A stretch of DNA of 64,000 nucleotides from Paraktedonobacter carboxidivorans (GTDB lineage Bacteria > Chloroflexota > Ktedonobacteria > Ktedonobacterales > Ktedonobacteraceae). This document shows positions 54,603 to 63,227 of this stretch, piece by piece. The position numbers and the translations under genes were made by a program. Each line of letters opens with the position of its first letter. The first letter of the stretch is position 1. Under the pieces are notes generated by a model. The model did no database searches. It saw nothing but the letters and a program-made list of their open reading frames with translations, and had not been told where the DNA came from. The stretch spans positions 62,001 to 126,000 of the forward strand of contig JBEVTI010000004.1 of assembly GCA_041156125.1 (NCBI GenBank), written 5' to 3'.

Positions 54603-55076
54603 TTATGCTTTGCGGCGGTTCTCTTCTGAGGGTTTAACGAGATTTTGGGGAATTGGCAGGATTTCCTCGTGATGATACGAGCCTCCTGCATCGGTATTGA
54701 TGCCGGGCGAGCGACGACCGTAGTTATAGTGGCCGGTCTGGGCGGGAGAGACGGGGTGTTTAGCAAACTTGGGCACACCTGAGAAGATCTGGGGCGCCCC
54801 TGGCTCGGACACATCGTTATAGAGGTCGTCCGGGACGTTGTGCCAATTCGTTTTACGCAGTTCAGCTTTGCTCACGTTGACAAAGGCCGAGCCTTCTCCA
54901 TTGATTCTCACTTGCGATCGGGGAATATAATAAGCACGTCCAAATAACCCCCCACTTTCGACTAACATGTGACGCTCAAAACGCGCCTGGATTTTGCCAA
55001 TTCTGTTGCCATCGGCATCCAAAACGCTCTGACCCAGTTGAAAAAGATCCTGGGACGTGTACTTGTCAATAGGCAT
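54603..55076 (-). CDS. PRC-barrel-like domain protein
   Basis: The ATG at 55076 (MPIDKYTSQDLFQLGQSV) is preceded by AAGGAG and gives 157 residues. The first 70 residues form a PRC-barrel-like beta unit (GQSVLDADGNRIGKIQ, ...YYIPRSQVRINGEGSAFV). The tail is long, polar and probably disordered (SPAQTGHYNYGRRSPG). Such proteins occur in stress and envelope contexts in many bacteria without an assigned reaction. The gene is followed on the minus strand by a hairpin. Confidence 0.7.
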   Translation of the reverse strand: MPIDKYTSQDLFQLGQSVLDADGNRIGKIQARFERHMLVESGGLFGRAYYIPRSQVRINGEGSAFVNVSKAELRKTNWHNVPDDLYNDVSEPGAPQIFSGVPKFAKHPVSPAQTGHYNYGRRSPGINTDAGGSYHHEEILPIPQNLVKPSEENRRKA

Positions 55077-55179
55077 GCGCCTGCGCTCCTTATGATCTGG
55101 TTCGATAAAGACAGAATAACTCACACCATAGACGGACAGAGCCGAACTATTTCATTTGTATTATAACGCAAGCCCGCTG

Positions 55180-56088
55180 TTAATGTCCCGTTGGCTCGTC
55201 ATCTTGATCCAGCTTAATAGGCTCCAGTCCATTTGCCAGACGCTCTTTGGCCTGGGTAAGCAATGAACCTACTCCGTTAGCTGGCGCTACGCGCGTTTGT
55301 CCGCTCGCATTAGGATGCGCACGCTCCAATGGTAATTGCTGGTGGTGGTAGAGGCGATTGGAGAGCAGAGCATGATTCGCCGTCATGGCGACCTGCATGG
55401 ATTCCATAACTCGTTCCAGGTGCTCAATCCCGCTTAAGACCTCCTGAACAGAGGTGCTACTGCCAACGGCATTATTGCCGTTGCTATAGGCTGATCTACT
55501 CCCCTGCAAGCGCGCCAATTCATCGCTCAAGCTGTGCAAACGCACGGTAAGATACTGTTCCAGATTCTTTACGGATAGTTGTAGCGCATCCCCTAATAAG
55601 GCCAGGCGCTCGTCCAGGACCTGGCGTAACACCGCGACCAGATCCTCCCAGGAGAGCTCAGTCTGCACTTCGATGGTCTCAAGCCGCGTGGTGGTATCTA
55701 TGGTCTCAGCCTCTACCTGGTTTTTGCCAGCGTGCTGACCGAGCAACTGCTCGATCCCTAGCATTTGCGCCGCTAACATCCGATCCACAGCCGCTGCAAC
55801 CTGGCGAGAGCTTTGCTCAGACTCCTGACTAAAAGACTGAACTATCTGATCACGCTGCTCTTTTAGTTTATCTGCCAGCGTCGTATCAGGCCGCTGCGTT
55901 CTGTTAATAAACCACTCCTCCAGAGAATCCAGGGTCTCTTGCTGTAAAGCCACCAGTCGTTGATCTATTGTTTCCTGAACACTTGCCAGGCGCCGGTCGA
56001 TGACCTGTTCCATTTCCTGACGATGCGCGCTGAAACGCTGTTCGAGGATGAAGCTAAACGCCTGTAATTCATCTTCTGTAAAAGACAT
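55180..56088 (-). CDS. Coiled-coil protein of unknown function
   Basis: AAGGAG lies 9 bases before the ATG, supporting translation of 302 residues. Most of the protein is helical heptad sequence (FSFILEQRFSAHRQEMEQVI; RRLASVQETIDQRLVALQQE; LSVKNLEQYLTVRLHSLSDE), with a Ser/Asn-rich break around 205 and a disordered acidic tail. There is no signal peptide or membrane helix. I do not recognise a family. Its shape suggests a structural or MerR-partner-like scaffolding protein. Confidence 0.65.
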   Translation of the reverse strand: MSFTEDELQAFSFILEQRFSAHRQEMEQVIDRRLASVQETIDQRLVALQQETLDSLEEWFINRTQRPDTTLADKLKEQRDQIVQSFSQESEQSSRQVAAAVDRMLAAQMLGIEQLLGQHAGKNQVEAETIDTTTRLETIEVQTELSWEDLVAVLRQVLDERLALLGDALQLSVKNLEQYLTVRLHSLSDELARLQGSRSAYSNGNNAVGSSTSVQEVLSGIEHLERVMESMQVAMTANHALLSNRLYHHQQLPLERAHPNASGQTRVAPANGVGSLLTQAKERLANGLEPIKLDQDDEPTGH

Positions 56089-56277
56089 GCTACCCCACTC
56101 CTTGCTCTGACGTTATTCTGCTCAAGAATGAATGCGCTGCCAGTATAAGCCGGAGCACGCTGCATGTCAACGCATATACACATTTTTTGCCCATTCAGGC
56201 CATGACCCACACGAAAAACAGGAAATAAACGACTTTTCCCACTATTTCTATGTTCCCAGACCTCTCCTCTGGACAAT

Positions 56278-56334
56278 TTGACTGCACACAATGTATTGTG
56301 CTATAATATTGTTGCATATTAAATTGTACACAAT
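56278..56334 (+). promoter_or_regulatory. Promoter of prxQ with two OhrR-like palindromes
   Basis: TTGACT (56278-56283) and TATAAT (56302-56307) are spaced 18 bp. CACAATGTATTGTG (56287-56300) fills the spacer, and ATTGTACACAAT (56323-56334) lies just after the start. Both are ACAAT/ATTGT inverted repeats. Known OhrR operators use the same half-site (TACAATT-AATTGTA in Bacillus), and an OhrR-like gene is nearby at 57074. Confidence 0.65.
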
Positions 56335-56383
56335 CCAAATTAAACACAACCATTAACATAAGCCAAGTAAAGGAGCCTTTTCA

Positions 56384-56881
56384 ATGAGTCCAGAGAACAA
56401 GCAAGCCCCATCCAGGCAAGGAAAAATCCAGGTCGGCGATCATGCCCCGCTTTTCTCCCTATCTACGCAGAACGGAACTGTCGTCAACCTGGCCGATTTC
56501 CTCGGCAAGAACTCGGTTGTCGTTTACTTTTATCCCAAAGACAATACAAAGGGCTGCACCGATGAAGCGTGCAGCTTCCGCGATAACTATGAAGTCTTCA
56601 AGCAGGCTGGCGCTGAAGTTATCGGCGTGAGCTCAGATTCCGAAGAATCACACCAGGGCTTCGCCGCGAAACATCGCCTGCCCTTTATCCTGCTGAGCGA
56701 CAAAAAGGGCGAACTCAGGAAAGAGTATGGAGTGCCATCTACCCTGGGTGTATTGCCTGGACGCGTCACGTATGTGATTGACAAACAGGGCGTTGTCCGC
56801 CATATCTTCAACGATATGTTTAACGCCCAGAAACATATTAATGAAGCTCTGACCGTTGTCCAGTCTATCTCCAAAGAATAA
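56384..56881 (+). CDS. bcp: Peroxiredoxin Q / bacterioferritin comigratory protein
   Basis: The 165-residue thiol peroxidase reduces H2O2 and organic hydroperoxides. The peroxidatic Cys58 lies in DNTKGCTDEACSFRD and the resolving Cys63 five residues on, the 1-Cys-pair spacing of PrxQ. The fold begins GDHAPLFSLSTQNGTVVNLADFL. A promoter carrying OhrR-like palindromes precedes it and an OhrR-like regulator gene follows, so it is probably peroxide-induced. Confidence 0.94.
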   Translation: MSPENKQAPSRQGKIQVGDHAPLFSLSTQNGTVVNLADFLGKNSVVVYFYPKDNTKGCTDEACSFRDNYEVFKQAGAEVIGVSSDSEESHQGFAAKHRLPFILLSDKKGELRKEYGVPSTLGVLPGRVTYVIDKQGVVRHIFNDMFNAQKHINEALTVVQSISKE

Positions 56882-56888
56882 GAGAGAG

Positions 56889-56946
56889 TTTGTATTCCAG
56901 AGCAGAGATAAAGGAGGATGTCCAACGAACTGCGCTGGAATACAAA
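56889..56946 (+). terminator. Hairpin downstream of bcp
   Basis: TTTGTATTCCAG (56889-56900) pairs with CTGGAATACAAA (56935-56946), 12 bp around a 34-nt loop. It is placed just after the bcp stop and before the promoter of the regulator gene (a TATAAT lies at 56985-56990). Confidence 0.5.
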
Positions 56947-57073
56947 AAATATCGTCTACTTGCGTTCTATTCAATAGTGTGCTATATAATTGCCTGCGCA
57001 CTTGATTTGGATAGTGGGTACATGAGATCTCTTAGCTATAAACAGGACGAGAAAAAAGAAAGCTGTGGTAGCC

Positions 57074-57562
57074 ATGACCGATGCGGAAAAAGCCCAATCT
57101 AATCCCATGTTTCAACTTGACAGGCAGCTTTGTTTTGCTCTTTATGAGGCATCGCGCGCGACAATCGATATCTATCGGCCTCTACTTGATGAGCTGGGTA
57201 TCACCTATCCTCAATATCTCGTTTTGCTGATTCTCTGGGAGCATGGCACGTGTTCGGTCAAGGCGATTGGCAATCTACTCCATCTCGATTCTGGCACCCT
57301 CTCTCCCCTGCTCAAGCGCCTGGAGGGGACTGGCTTTATTACGCGCCAGCGCCGCGCCAGCGATGAACGCGTGGTCGATATCTCGCTAACCCCTCAAGGC
57401 TGCGCCCTGCAAGAGCGCGCGGCCTCGCTTCCAGAGAAATTTGCCTGCGCATTGGACATTACTTTTGCAGAATATAATGGTCTGCTCATGCGCCTAAAAA
57501 AGCTGACCACCCAATTGCACAGCAGGGAGAGAGAGCACACGCACCGATCCGAGTTAGAATAA
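57074..57562 (+). CDS. OhrR-like MarR-family regulator
   Basis: The ATG at 57074 (162 residues) is preferred over a GTG three codons earlier. The N-terminus LDRQLCFALYEASRATIDIYRPLL matches the OhrR branch, where the first Cys (Cys20 here) is the peroxide-sensing thiol. The winged helix is YPQYLVLLILWEHG, VKAIGNLLHLDSGTLSPLLKRLEG and RQRRASDERVVDISLTPQG. A second Cys lies in HGTCSVKAIG. OhrR represses peroxide detoxification genes until the Cys is oxidised. Target palindromes are visible at the bcp promoter upstream. Confidence 0.88.
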   Translation: MTDAEKAQSNPMFQLDRQLCFALYEASRATIDIYRPLLDELGITYPQYLVLLILWEHGTCSVKAIGNLLHLDSGTLSPLLKRLEGTGFITRQRRASDERVVDISLTPQGCALQERAASLPEKFACALDITFAEYNGLLMRLKKLTTQLHSREREHTHRSELE

Positions 57563-57692
57563 TGCGCGATGCATCGGTTTTCAGAAGCACAGTGTTACTC
57601 CGCGTGCGCGGTATGCTATAATTGGCCGCGAGACGACTCCTTCCCAAGAGCCTCACGATCTGACTTATTTGTAGAAAGGAAAGCATATTATC

Positions 57693-59369
57693 ATGTCCGA
57701 AACCGTTAATCGTCGCAGCAAAACCATTACCGAGGGGACGATGCGTGCCCCGAACCGCGCGATGTTGCGCGCGGTCGGTCTAACGGATGAAGATTTTAAT
57801 AAGCCTTTAGTCGGCATTGCCAGCACCTGGAGCGAAATCACTCCCTGCAACTCGCATATCGACCGCCTGGCCACGAAAGTAAGAGAGGGTGTACGCGTGG
57901 GTGGCGGTGTACCCCAGATTTTCGGCACTATCACGGTCAGCGATGGCATTTCAATGGGCACTGAGGGTATGAAATTCTCGCTGCCAAGCAGAGAAGTTAT
58001 CGCCGATTCGATAGAGCTGGTCGGCAATGCGCAGCGTTTTGATGGGATTATTGCCATTGGAGGCTGCGATAAGAATATGCCCGGCTGTCTGATGGCCCTG
58101 GCTCGTCTGGATATCCCCAGCCTGTTTGTTTACGGCGGCACTATCCTGCCAGGGGTTTGCAATGGACGCGATGTTGATATCATAAGCGTCTTCGAGGCCG
58201 TGGGCGAGTATAGCGCGGGCAAAATCGACCTCGCGCAATTGCGCGAAGTAGAGATGCGCGCGATCCCCGGTGCTGGCTCGTGCGGCGGTATGTACACGGC
58301 GAATACGATGTCCTCCGCGATTGAAGCTCTGGGCATGACTTTGCCTGGCAGCTCATCGATGCCCGCTGTGACATCCCGCAAGACGGATGATTGCTATGCC
58401 GCTGGCCAGGCCGTGGTGCGCTTGATTGAAAAGCAGATCACTCCGCGCCAGATTATGACGAAGGCCGCTTTTGAAAATGCGATCACGCTGGTTATGGCGC
58501 TGGGTGGCTCAACCAATGCTGTTCTGCATCTGATCGCGATCGCCCGGCAAATCGGCGTGCCTCTGACCATTGACGACTTTACACGCATTGGGGCAAAAGT
58601 CCCGCATCTGGCCGATCTTAAGCCTGGCGGCAAATATGTCATGGCTGATCTGGACCGCGCGGGTGGCGTGCCCGCGGTGATGAAGGTGCTTTTACGGGAA
58701 GGTTTGCTGATTGGCGATGTCCTGACCGTTACTGGCTTAACACTGGAAGAGAATCTGGCTCAGGCAGCGGACCTCGTCGCGGGCCAGCGGGTCATAATGC
58801 CCTTTGATCAGCCGCTGCATCCCTCCGGTCCACTGGTGATCCTCAAGGGTAATCTAGCTCCCGAAGGTGCCGTCTGTAAAATCGCGGGCCTGAGCAAGAT
58901 CGTTCATAAGGGTCCGGCCAGGGTCTTTAACTCGGAAGAAGAGACCTTTGAGGCGATCATGCAGCATAAGATCACCCATGGAGATGTCGCGGTGATTCGC
59001 TACGAGGGACCAAAGGGCGGTCCCGGTATGCGCGAGATGCTCGCGGTCACCGCTGCACTCGTCGGTCAGGGCTACGGCGAGACGGTCGGACTGATTACCG
59101 ATGGACGTTTTTCCGGCGGTACTCACGGCATGGTTGTCGGCCATATCACTCCAGAGGCCCAGGATGGCGGCCCTATCGCCGTTGTTGAGGACGGCGATAT
59201 GATCACAATCGACGCTGAACAGATGACGCTCTCCGTGGATCTGAGCGACGCAGAGATCGCGCGCCGTCTGACGCAGTGGGAGGCGCAAGCCCCGCGCTAT
59301 ACCCAGGGCGTGCTTGCCAAGTACGTCAAACTCGTCCACTCCGCTTCTGAAGGCGCGATCACTGGCTAG
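57693..59369 (+). CDS. ilvD: Dihydroxy-acid dehydratase
   Basis: The 558-residue enzyme of valine/isoleucine/leucine biosynthesis dehydrates 2,3-dihydroxy-isovalerate or methylvalerate to the 2-keto acid with an iron-sulfur cluster. Signatures are TPCNSHIDRLA (first Cys ligand), IGGCDKNMPGCLMALARLD, PGAGSCGGMYTANTMSSAIE (cluster Cys) and FSGGTHGMVVGHITPEA. The length and order are normal. AGAAAGGAA precedes the ATG. No other ilv genes are adjacent. Its oxidant-sensitive cluster makes its place beside peroxide genes suggestive. Confidence 0.96.
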   Translation: MSETVNRRSKTITEGTMRAPNRAMLRAVGLTDEDFNKPLVGIASTWSEITPCNSHIDRLATKVREGVRVGGGVPQIFGTITVSDGISMGTEGMKFSLPSREVIADSIELVGNAQRFDGIIAIGGCDKNMPGCLMALARLDIPSLFVYGGTILPGVCNGRDVDIISVFEAVGEYSAGKIDLAQLREVEMRAIPGAGSCGGMYTANTMSSAIEALGMTLPGSSSMPAVTSRKTDDCYAAGQAVVRLIEKQITPRQIMTKAAFENAITLVMALGGSTNAVLHLIAIARQIGVPLTIDDFTRIGAKVPHLADLKPGGKYVMADLDRAGGVPAVMKVLLREGLLIGDVLTVTGLTLEENLAQAADLVAGQRVIMPFDQPLHPSGPLVILKGNLAPEGAVCKIAGLSKIVHKGPARVFNSEEETFEAIMQHKITHGDVAVIRYEGPKGGPGMREMLAVTAALVGQGYGETVGLITDGRFSGGTHGMVVGHITPEAQDGGPIAVVEDGDMITIDAEQMTLSVDLSDAEIARRLTQWEAQAPRYTQGVLAKYVKLVHSASEGAITG

Positions 59370-59399
59370 CCAAGCCTGCTCTAACACATGCAGTAAAGT

Positions 59400-59440
59400 G
59401 AGCGCCCATTTTGCAGATATTTACCTGGCAATGGGCGCTC
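59400..59440 (+). terminator. Hairpin after ilvD
   Basis: GAGCGCCCATT (59400-59410) pairs with AATGGGCGCTC (59430-59440), and the flanks ACACATG / CATGTGT can extend the structure. It lies 30 bases past the ilvD stop. Confidence 0.6.
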
Positions 59441-59452
59441 TCCATGTGTTGC

Positions 59453-59652
59453 TGGAAACAAATAACCACCTGCTATTGTTTTTATTAATGGATGGAGTGT
59501 ATATAAAACATTGGCTGATGGATGGAAACAAATAACCACCTGCCCTTGTTTCCATCAATGGATAGAGTGTATGGAAACCTTTGACTGATGGGTGGAAACA
59601 AATAGTCTCCTGCTCTTGTTTCTATTAATGGATGGAGTGTATGGAAAAAAAT
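59453..59652 (+). repeat. Three tandem copies of a 70-bp unit upstream of msrB
   Basis: Units start at 59453, 59523 and 59593 with an exact 70-bp period; the third is about 58 bp. Shared cores are TGGAAACAAATA, CTGC-n-TTGTTT and AATGGATGGAGTGTAT. Within each unit GGAAACAA and TTGTTTCC-like halves form an inverted repeat around ACCACCTGC. There are no spacers, so it is not a CRISPR. It ends about 100 bp before the msrB start and could be a multi-site regulatory region. Confidence 0.85.
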
Positions 59653-59750
59653 ACTCCTCTCATCCGTGATCAGAGTACATATCATAGTTGGGCATCCCGC
59701 CGCGGGGACCAGCAGAGCGGAAACAATTCTCGCTCAGAAAGGATCATGTC

Positions 59751-60176
59751 ATGGACAATGATCTGCGCAATCTGCCAGAAGCCTATTGGAAAGAAAAATT
59801 GACCCCTGAACAGTACAATGTCTGTCGTTTGAAGGGCACTGAACGCGCCTTTACCGGTGAACTCTACTATAACCACGAGACTGGCGTTTACCAGTGCGTA
59901 GCCTGTGGGGAGCCGCTCTTCGCGTCCGAGCACAAGTTTGAGTCGGGCTCAGGTTGGCCCAGCTTCGATCGCCCGCTGGCCGAAGGTAAGGTCGAGTTGC
60001 ACGAGGATCGCGCGTTGTTTATGCGTCGCACTGAGGTGCTCTGCAAAAAATGTGGCGCGCACCTGGGGCATGTCTTCAATGATGGACCACGCGAGACGAC
60101 CGGGCAGCGCTATTGCATCAATTCGGTTTCGCTCGGCTTCCAGAAGGCGGATGTATCCTCTCCAAAAGAACGATAA
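59751..60176 (+). CDS. msrB: Peptide-methionine (R)-S-oxide reductase (second)
   Basis: The ATG at 59751 follows AAAGGA; an upstream in-frame start lacks a site. Of 141 residues, zinc ligands are Cys49/52 (QCVACG) and Cys98/101 (LCKKCG), and the catalytic Cys122 is in QRYCINSVSL. The position that carries a resolving Cys in the other copy (42283) is Ser here (GSGWPSF), so reduction probably goes directly by thioredoxin. It precedes msrA on the same strand. Confidence 0.94.
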   Translation: MDNDLRNLPEAYWKEKLTPEQYNVCRLKGTERAFTGELYYNHETGVYQCVACGEPLFASEHKFESGSGWPSFDRPLAEGKVELHEDRALFMRRTEVLCKKCGAHLGHVFNDGPRETTGQRYCINSVSLGFQKADVSSPKER

Positions 60177-60258
60177 GCCCATCTGCCCATCTGCATTTAT
60201 GCTGAACTAATAGCCAACCAGTTAAATAATCAATCAAGCACAACAAGCGAGGTACATT

Positions 60259-60810
60259 ATGTCTCAATTTGCAACTGCTACGCTGGCAGGCGGCTGCTTC
60301 TGGTGTACAGAGGCGGTCTTCAAACGGCTCAAGGGCGTGAGCACGGTCAAGTCGGGCTATGCCGCGTCCCAGGTGGCTAATCCTTCGTATAAACAGGTCT
60401 GCGCGGGCAAAACTGGCGCGGCAGAGGGTATCCAGGTCACGTATGATCCGGCGATCATCTCCTATGCAACGCTGCTCGACGTTTTCTGGGGTACCCATGA
60501 TCCGACCACGCTCAACCGCCAGGGCAACGATGTTGGCACCCAATACCGCTCAGCAGTTTACTACCATGACGATGAGCAAAAGCAGATAGCCCTGGCCTCA
60601 AAGGCCGCTGTAGAGAAGTCGGGAGTGTATAACAAGCCTATTGTAACAGAAATTAGTGCGTTTAGTAACTTTTATCCTGCTGAAGATTATCACGATGATT
60701 ATTATGACAGTAACCGTTTCCAGGGCTATTGCATGGTGATTATTGATCCAAAGATTAAGAAACTGTTGAAAACATACAGCAACGAGATCAAAGAAGAGTA
60801 TAAGAAATAG
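60259..60810 (+). CDS. msrA: Peptide-methionine (S)-S-oxide reductase
   Basis: The 183-residue enzyme reduces methionine-S-sulfoxide. The active site GGCFWCTEAVF has catalytic Cys13. Also visible are KSGYAASQVANPSYKQVCAGKTG, which contains the usual substrate-loop region, and HDPTTLNRQGNDVGTQYRSAVYYH. It lies 82 bases after msrB, so the pair covers both sulfoxide epimers. A long hairpin terminates it. Confidence 0.96.
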   Translation: MSQFATATLAGGCFWCTEAVFKRLKGVSTVKSGYAASQVANPSYKQVCAGKTGAAEGIQVTYDPAIISYATLLDVFWGTHDPTTLNRQGNDVGTQYRSAVYYHDDEQKQIALASKAAVEKSGVYNKPIVTEISAFSNFYPAEDYHDDYYDSNRFQGYCMVIIDPKIKKLLKTYSNEIKEEYKK

Positions 60811-60819
60811 GTTTAGCAG

Positions 60820-60867
60820 AGGTATGAATGCTGCCTGGTTTGACAAAATCAGGCAGCATTCATACCT
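60820..60867. terminator. 18-bp perfect hairpin between convergent msrA and the molybdoenzyme
   Basis: AGGTATGAATGCTGCCTG (60820-60837) and its exact complement (60850-60867) flank a 12-nt loop. Both convergent genes stop within 10 bases of it, so it is a likely bidirectional terminator. Confidence 0.8.
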
Positions 60868-60869
60868 AT

Positions 60870-62915
60870 CTATTTACTACTGACCTCAACCCAGGCATCA
60901 TAGGCTGCTTGACCACCGGGAACACCTGGAACAATTTTGTTAGCCGCCACAGGCACAATCGCGGCTCCGCTGGTGACACGATTGATGCCAGACCAGCCGT
61001 CGCGCATCCAGACTACCCCTGGCAGAACATCGCCAGTGATATACGCTCTGGCTGCGAATTGACCGCGCTGGTTGGCAATCACAATTGGCGCATCGTGCGC
61101 GATCTGGCGCTCCCGCGCGTCCTGGGGATGTATCCAGAGCTGCGGCCCGGTGTTTGCCCTGGCCAGAGTTGGCAGGGCCTGCCCTTCGTCAAAGAAGGAG
61201 TGGAAGGCGGTCAGCGTGCGGCCCTGGCAGAAACGTAAAGGATAGGCCGCTGGCGCTGGCGTAGTGTATGATGGCAGGGGCGAGAGACCCGCTTGCCGGG
61301 CACGCTCGCTCCAGAACTCTACCTTGCCAGATGGCGTCTGAAAGCTGCGATCCTGGTAGGCAATATGGGAGAGGCCATTCTTTTGCCAGTAGCCGCCTTG
61401 TACGCGCAGTTCAGCGACTGTCAGAGGCTCACCGCTGGCCGTGGTCTGCGCGGCTAACAGGGCATTGACGTAATCCTCAGTATCCTGCCAGGGGAAGAAG
61501 TTGGCAAGCGCGAGTTGCTCCGCTAGTTGACGCAGGATTGTGACCAGCGAACGGCATGCGCCCTCGGGCGCGAGTGCTTGCTCCATCAGGTAAATATGCG
61601 TGGCTGTCTGCTTCAAGCCAAGATCTTCCAGCCAGGCGGTAGCTGGCAGGACCAGGTCCGCGTAACGCCTGGCCGTCTCGTTCATAAAGAGATCGTATGA
61701 GACAATCAGCCCGACGCGCGCTAACCCGCGCGCGAGTTCGTTCGCGTCGGCAAACGATGAGAGCATGTTTGTACCAAAGAGCAGCAGCACATCCAATTGC
61801 CCGGCAGTCAAAGCCTCTGTTATGCTCGCCATATGGCTGGGGATAACCGCCGCCTGCGGCATCTTTTCGCTGATATCCGCCAGCACATCAGCATAACCGA
61901 TGCCGTCAGGCGAGCCGCCATGGCGCTGGCCCATGCCACCACCCGCGCGCCCCAGTTGTCCTGTGAGGGCGGGCAAGCAAGCGATAGCCCGGCTCGGTTC
62001 CCAACCATGCTGATGCTTGAACATCGAACTGCCGCCGAGCACAATCACTGCCGGGGTTTGCCTGGCATAGAGACGCGCGAGATCACGTATACGCTCCGGC
62101 TCAAGACCCGTCACAGTTGCCGCCCATTCCGGCGTGTATTGACGCACATGAGCAGCAAATTGGGCAAAGCCCAGTGTAGAGCTGGCAACAAATTCCTGGT
62201 CATAAAGCTCTTCCAGGATAATCACATGCGCCAGAGCAAGGGCCAGCGCGGCATCGCTGCCTGGCGCGAGCAGAAACACCTCATCCGCGTGACGCGAAGC
62301 CTCGGTGCGCCGGGTGTCGATGTGAATAATATGCGCGCCGCGTTTGCGAGCCGCGACAAGGTGAGGTCCGAGATCAGGCTGGCTGGCCAGAGTAGCTCCC
62401 CAGAGCAAGATAGTCCGCGCATGAGCGGCCATATCTTCCTTCGTGCTGGTCTTCAGAGTTCCCGTCAGGCCCAGACCGTAGCCACCCATGGCCCAGCACA
62501 CAATCGAACTCGACCAGTGCTGAAAGCCGCCCAGCATACCCAGACGGCTAATCAGGGTATTACCAGTCGGCCCGGTCGTGCCAGCGCCATGGCCGCGCCA
62601 GAGTCCCACGCGCTCTGGACTGCTTCCCTTGATCGCCCCAACGATCTGCGCGTACGCTTCGTCCCAGCTGCACTGCTCCCACTGATCCTCACCGCGCTCA
62701 CCCACGCGGCGTAGCGGAGACAGTAATCTTTTGGGATTCTCAAAAATTTCCTGGCTCGCGCGCCCCCTGATGCATAGAAAGCCCCGGCTATCTGGATTTT
62801 GCTGATCCCCCTTGAGCGCCAGCAGCTTATTCTCCTCAACTTCCACCACCATCCCGCACTGGGTAGGCGTGCAATTCATCGGGCACATGGTCGTAATCTG
62901 GCGTCTCTCAGCCAT
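60870..62915 (-). CDS. Molybdopterin oxidoreductase (bis-MGD, formate dehydrogenase/DMSO reductase family)
   Basis: The ATG at 62915 has AAGGAG 6 bases upstream and gives 681 residues. The N-terminus holds a 4Fe-4S site, with Cys residues at 11, 15, 20 and 48 (TMCPMNCTPTQCG and GFLCIRGR). The molybdopterin domains follow (RVGLWRGHGAGTTG; VIVLGGSSMFKHQHG) and the C-terminal MGD-binding domain ends in WIHPQDARERQIAHDAPI. No twin-arginine signal is present, so it is cytoplasmic. It stands alone, with no electron-transfer subunit or Mo-cofactor genes beside it. The substrate is not assigned. Confidence 0.9.
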   Translation of the reverse strand: MAERRQITTMCPMNCTPTQCGMVVEVEENKLLALKGDQQNPDSRGFLCIRGRASQEIFENPKRLLSPLRRVGERGEDQWEQCSWDEAYAQIVGAIKGSSPERVGLWRGHGAGTTGPTGNTLISRLGMLGGFQHWSSSIVCWAMGGYGLGLTGTLKTSTKEDMAAHARTILLWGATLASQPDLGPHLVAARKRGAHIIHIDTRRTEASRHADEVFLLAPGSDAALALALAHVIILEELYDQEFVASSTLGFAQFAAHVRQYTPEWAATVTGLEPERIRDLARLYARQTPAVIVLGGSSMFKHQHGWEPSRAIACLPALTGQLGRAGGGMGQRHGGSPDGIGYADVLADISEKMPQAAVIPSHMASITEALTAGQLDVLLLFGTNMLSSFADANELARGLARVGLIVSYDLFMNETARRYADLVLPATAWLEDLGLKQTATHIYLMEQALAPEGACRSLVTILRQLAEQLALANFFPWQDTEDYVNALLAAQTTASGEPLTVAELRVQGGYWQKNGLSHIAYQDRSFQTPSGKVEFWSERARQAGLSPLPSYTTPAPAAYPLRFCQGRTLTAFHSFFDEGQALPTLARANTGPQLWIHPQDARERQIAHDAPIVIANQRGQFAARAYITGDVLPGVVWMRDGWSGINRVTSGAAIVPVAANKIVPGVPGGQAAYDAWVEVSSK

Positions 62916-63227
62916 AGTTTCTCCTTCTCGTGGCTCCCTATAACCTGGCAAAGCCTGCGCGCAAGAAAAATAAGCTTCTCATTTTAGCCCTTCTAGCATA
63001 TCTCATAGCAGATTTTTAAGCAACCGTTTGGCGTCCAAGGCGAGGCAAAGCGTGAGAAGGCGACGTTTAAACAGCTCTGTTTGGCGTCTTTCCTACTCGT
63101 AGCTTTTGGAGCTATGTCTGCGGCATAGTGGGCCTCTTGACAACGCCTCACGCAACGCGTACAACTAAGCTGACAAATAACTCCATGCATAAAAAAACAA
63201 ACAAAACTCGCGCTCTGAGTAGCAGGA
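62916..63227. other. Intergenic region before the MITE
   Basis: About 310 bases separate the molybdoenzyme start from the element. It contains that gene's promoter region and no open frame I can support. It also holds the left target duplication TAGCAGGA (63220-63227). Confidence 0.4.

Noticed and set aside
59453..59652. CRISPR array
   Set aside because: The 70-bp units abut directly, with no unique spacers and no cas genes nearby.
61797..62714. 305-codon plus-strand frame opposite the molybdoenzyme
   Set aside because: It is antisense to a highly conserved enzyme, without a start site or recognisable motifs.
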